Shown: positions 63,500 to 64,000 of the stretch, piece by piece
Position numbering within the stretch: the stretch's first letter is position 1
Layout of the letters: each line of letters opens with the position of its first letter
Source: Charina bottae
Lineage: Eukaryota > Chordata > Lepidosauria > Squamata > Charinaidae
NCBI GenBank assembly: GCA_023362775.1
Contig: JALMGJ010000001.1
Location: 91,266,501-91,330,500, forward strand
Length of the DNA: 64,000 nt
Reading direction: 5' to 3'
Notes under the pieces: generated by a model
Told to the model about the DNA's origin: nothing
Databases searched by the model: none
Seen by the model: the letters and a program-made list of their open reading frames with translations, nothing else
Position numbers and translations under genes: made by a program

Positions 63500-64000
63500 T
63501 AATTGACATGCTGTAACATTCGTTGGATCATGGAAAAAGCAAGAGAGTTCCAGAAAAACATCTACTTCTGCTTCATTGACTACGCTAAAGCCTTTGATTG
63601 TGTGGAGCACAACAAACTGTGGCAAATTCTTAAAGAGATGGGAGTACCAGACCACCTTACCTGTCTCCTGAGAAACCTGTATGCGGGTCAAGAAGCAACA
63701 GTTAGAACCGGACATGGAACAACCGATTGGTTCAAAATTGGGAAAGGAGTACGACACGGCTGTATATTATCACCCTGCTTATTTAACTTATATGCAGAGC
63801 ATCTGGTCCCATCACTTCCTGGCAAATAGAAGGGGAAGAAATGGAGGCAGTGACAGATTTTATTTTCTTGAGCTCCAAGATCACCGCAGACGGTGACTGC
63901 AGCCATGAAATTAAAAGACGCTTGCTCCTTGGGAGGAAAGCTATGGCAAACCTAGACAGCATATTAAAAAGCAGAGACAACACCTTGCCGACAAAGGTCT
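63500..64000 (+). mobile_element. Bov-B (RTE) LINE, RT deleted, cut by window end
   Basis: Encodes EKAREFQKNIYFCFIDYAKA, FDCVEHNKLWQILKEMGVPD, LTCLLRNLYAGQEATVRTGH and CILSPCLFNLYAEH. It then jumps, at about 63800-63840, to the later part AVTDFIFLSSKITADGDCSH and LLLGRKAMANLDSILKSRD. The catalytic YADD region is missing. The element runs past 64000. Confidence 0.92.

Overview
This window is nuclear DNA of a vertebrate, almost certainly a squamate reptile. It holds one host gene, split by GT-AG introns, in a background of squamate-type repeats: tRNA-derived SINEs of the Sauria SINE type with Bov-B-like tails, Bov-B, L1, CR1 and L2-like LINEs, Penelope-like elements and hAT foldback elements. 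There are no operons, rRNA, tRNA genes or CRISPR arrays.

The host gene is PTK2B (PYK2, focal adhesion kinase 2), on the minus strand. Twenty coding exons can be placed to the base, from the start-codon exon (41958-42213) down to 2388-2496. All have canonical splice sites and join with consistent phase into 705 codons without a stop. They cover the FERM domain, the autophosphorylation linker (Tyr390), the whole tyrosine kinase domain (GEGFFGEV loop 421-428, Lys446, HRD Asp538, DFG Asp556, activation-loop Tyr568/Tyr569) and the start of the proline-rich region. The remaining roughly 300 residues (proline-rich region and FAT domain) must lie left of position 1. The start-codon exon has an acceptor in its 5' UTR, so at least one noncoding leader exon lies upstream, but I could not identify it.

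Layout: 1-1740 is an RT-encoding LINE on the minus strand, interrupted by a Penelope-like foldback. 2.4-42.2 kb is PTK2B with repeat-rich introns. The largest intron (17.5-26.3 kb) holds a 6.07 kb full-length L1, antisense to the gene, with target-site duplications (TSDs), an intact ORF1 and a broken ORF2. 42.2-64 kb contains no recognisable protein-coding host gene. It is dominated by a nested stack at 50.3-57.4 kb: an L2-like LINE carrying an L1 (itself carrying a hAT element and a Bov-B fragment) and a solo LTR. At the right edge is a deleted Bov-B copy.

The most interesting signals are these. (1) A 672-bp inverted-repeat Penelope-like insertion sits 20 bp from the kinase exon at 3497-3586, and its TSD duplicates a candidate branch point. 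(2) Hammerhead-ribozyme-like cores occur in the Penelope copies. (3) A solo LTR of 1098 bp with a 5-bp TSD contains a long in-frame tandem repeat. (4) Three families of short hAT-type elements have 8-bp TSDs that can be read directly, including about ten copies of a near-perfect hairpin. (5) A long intronic inverted repeat lies at 36-37 kb. TSDs give relative ages for several nested insertions.
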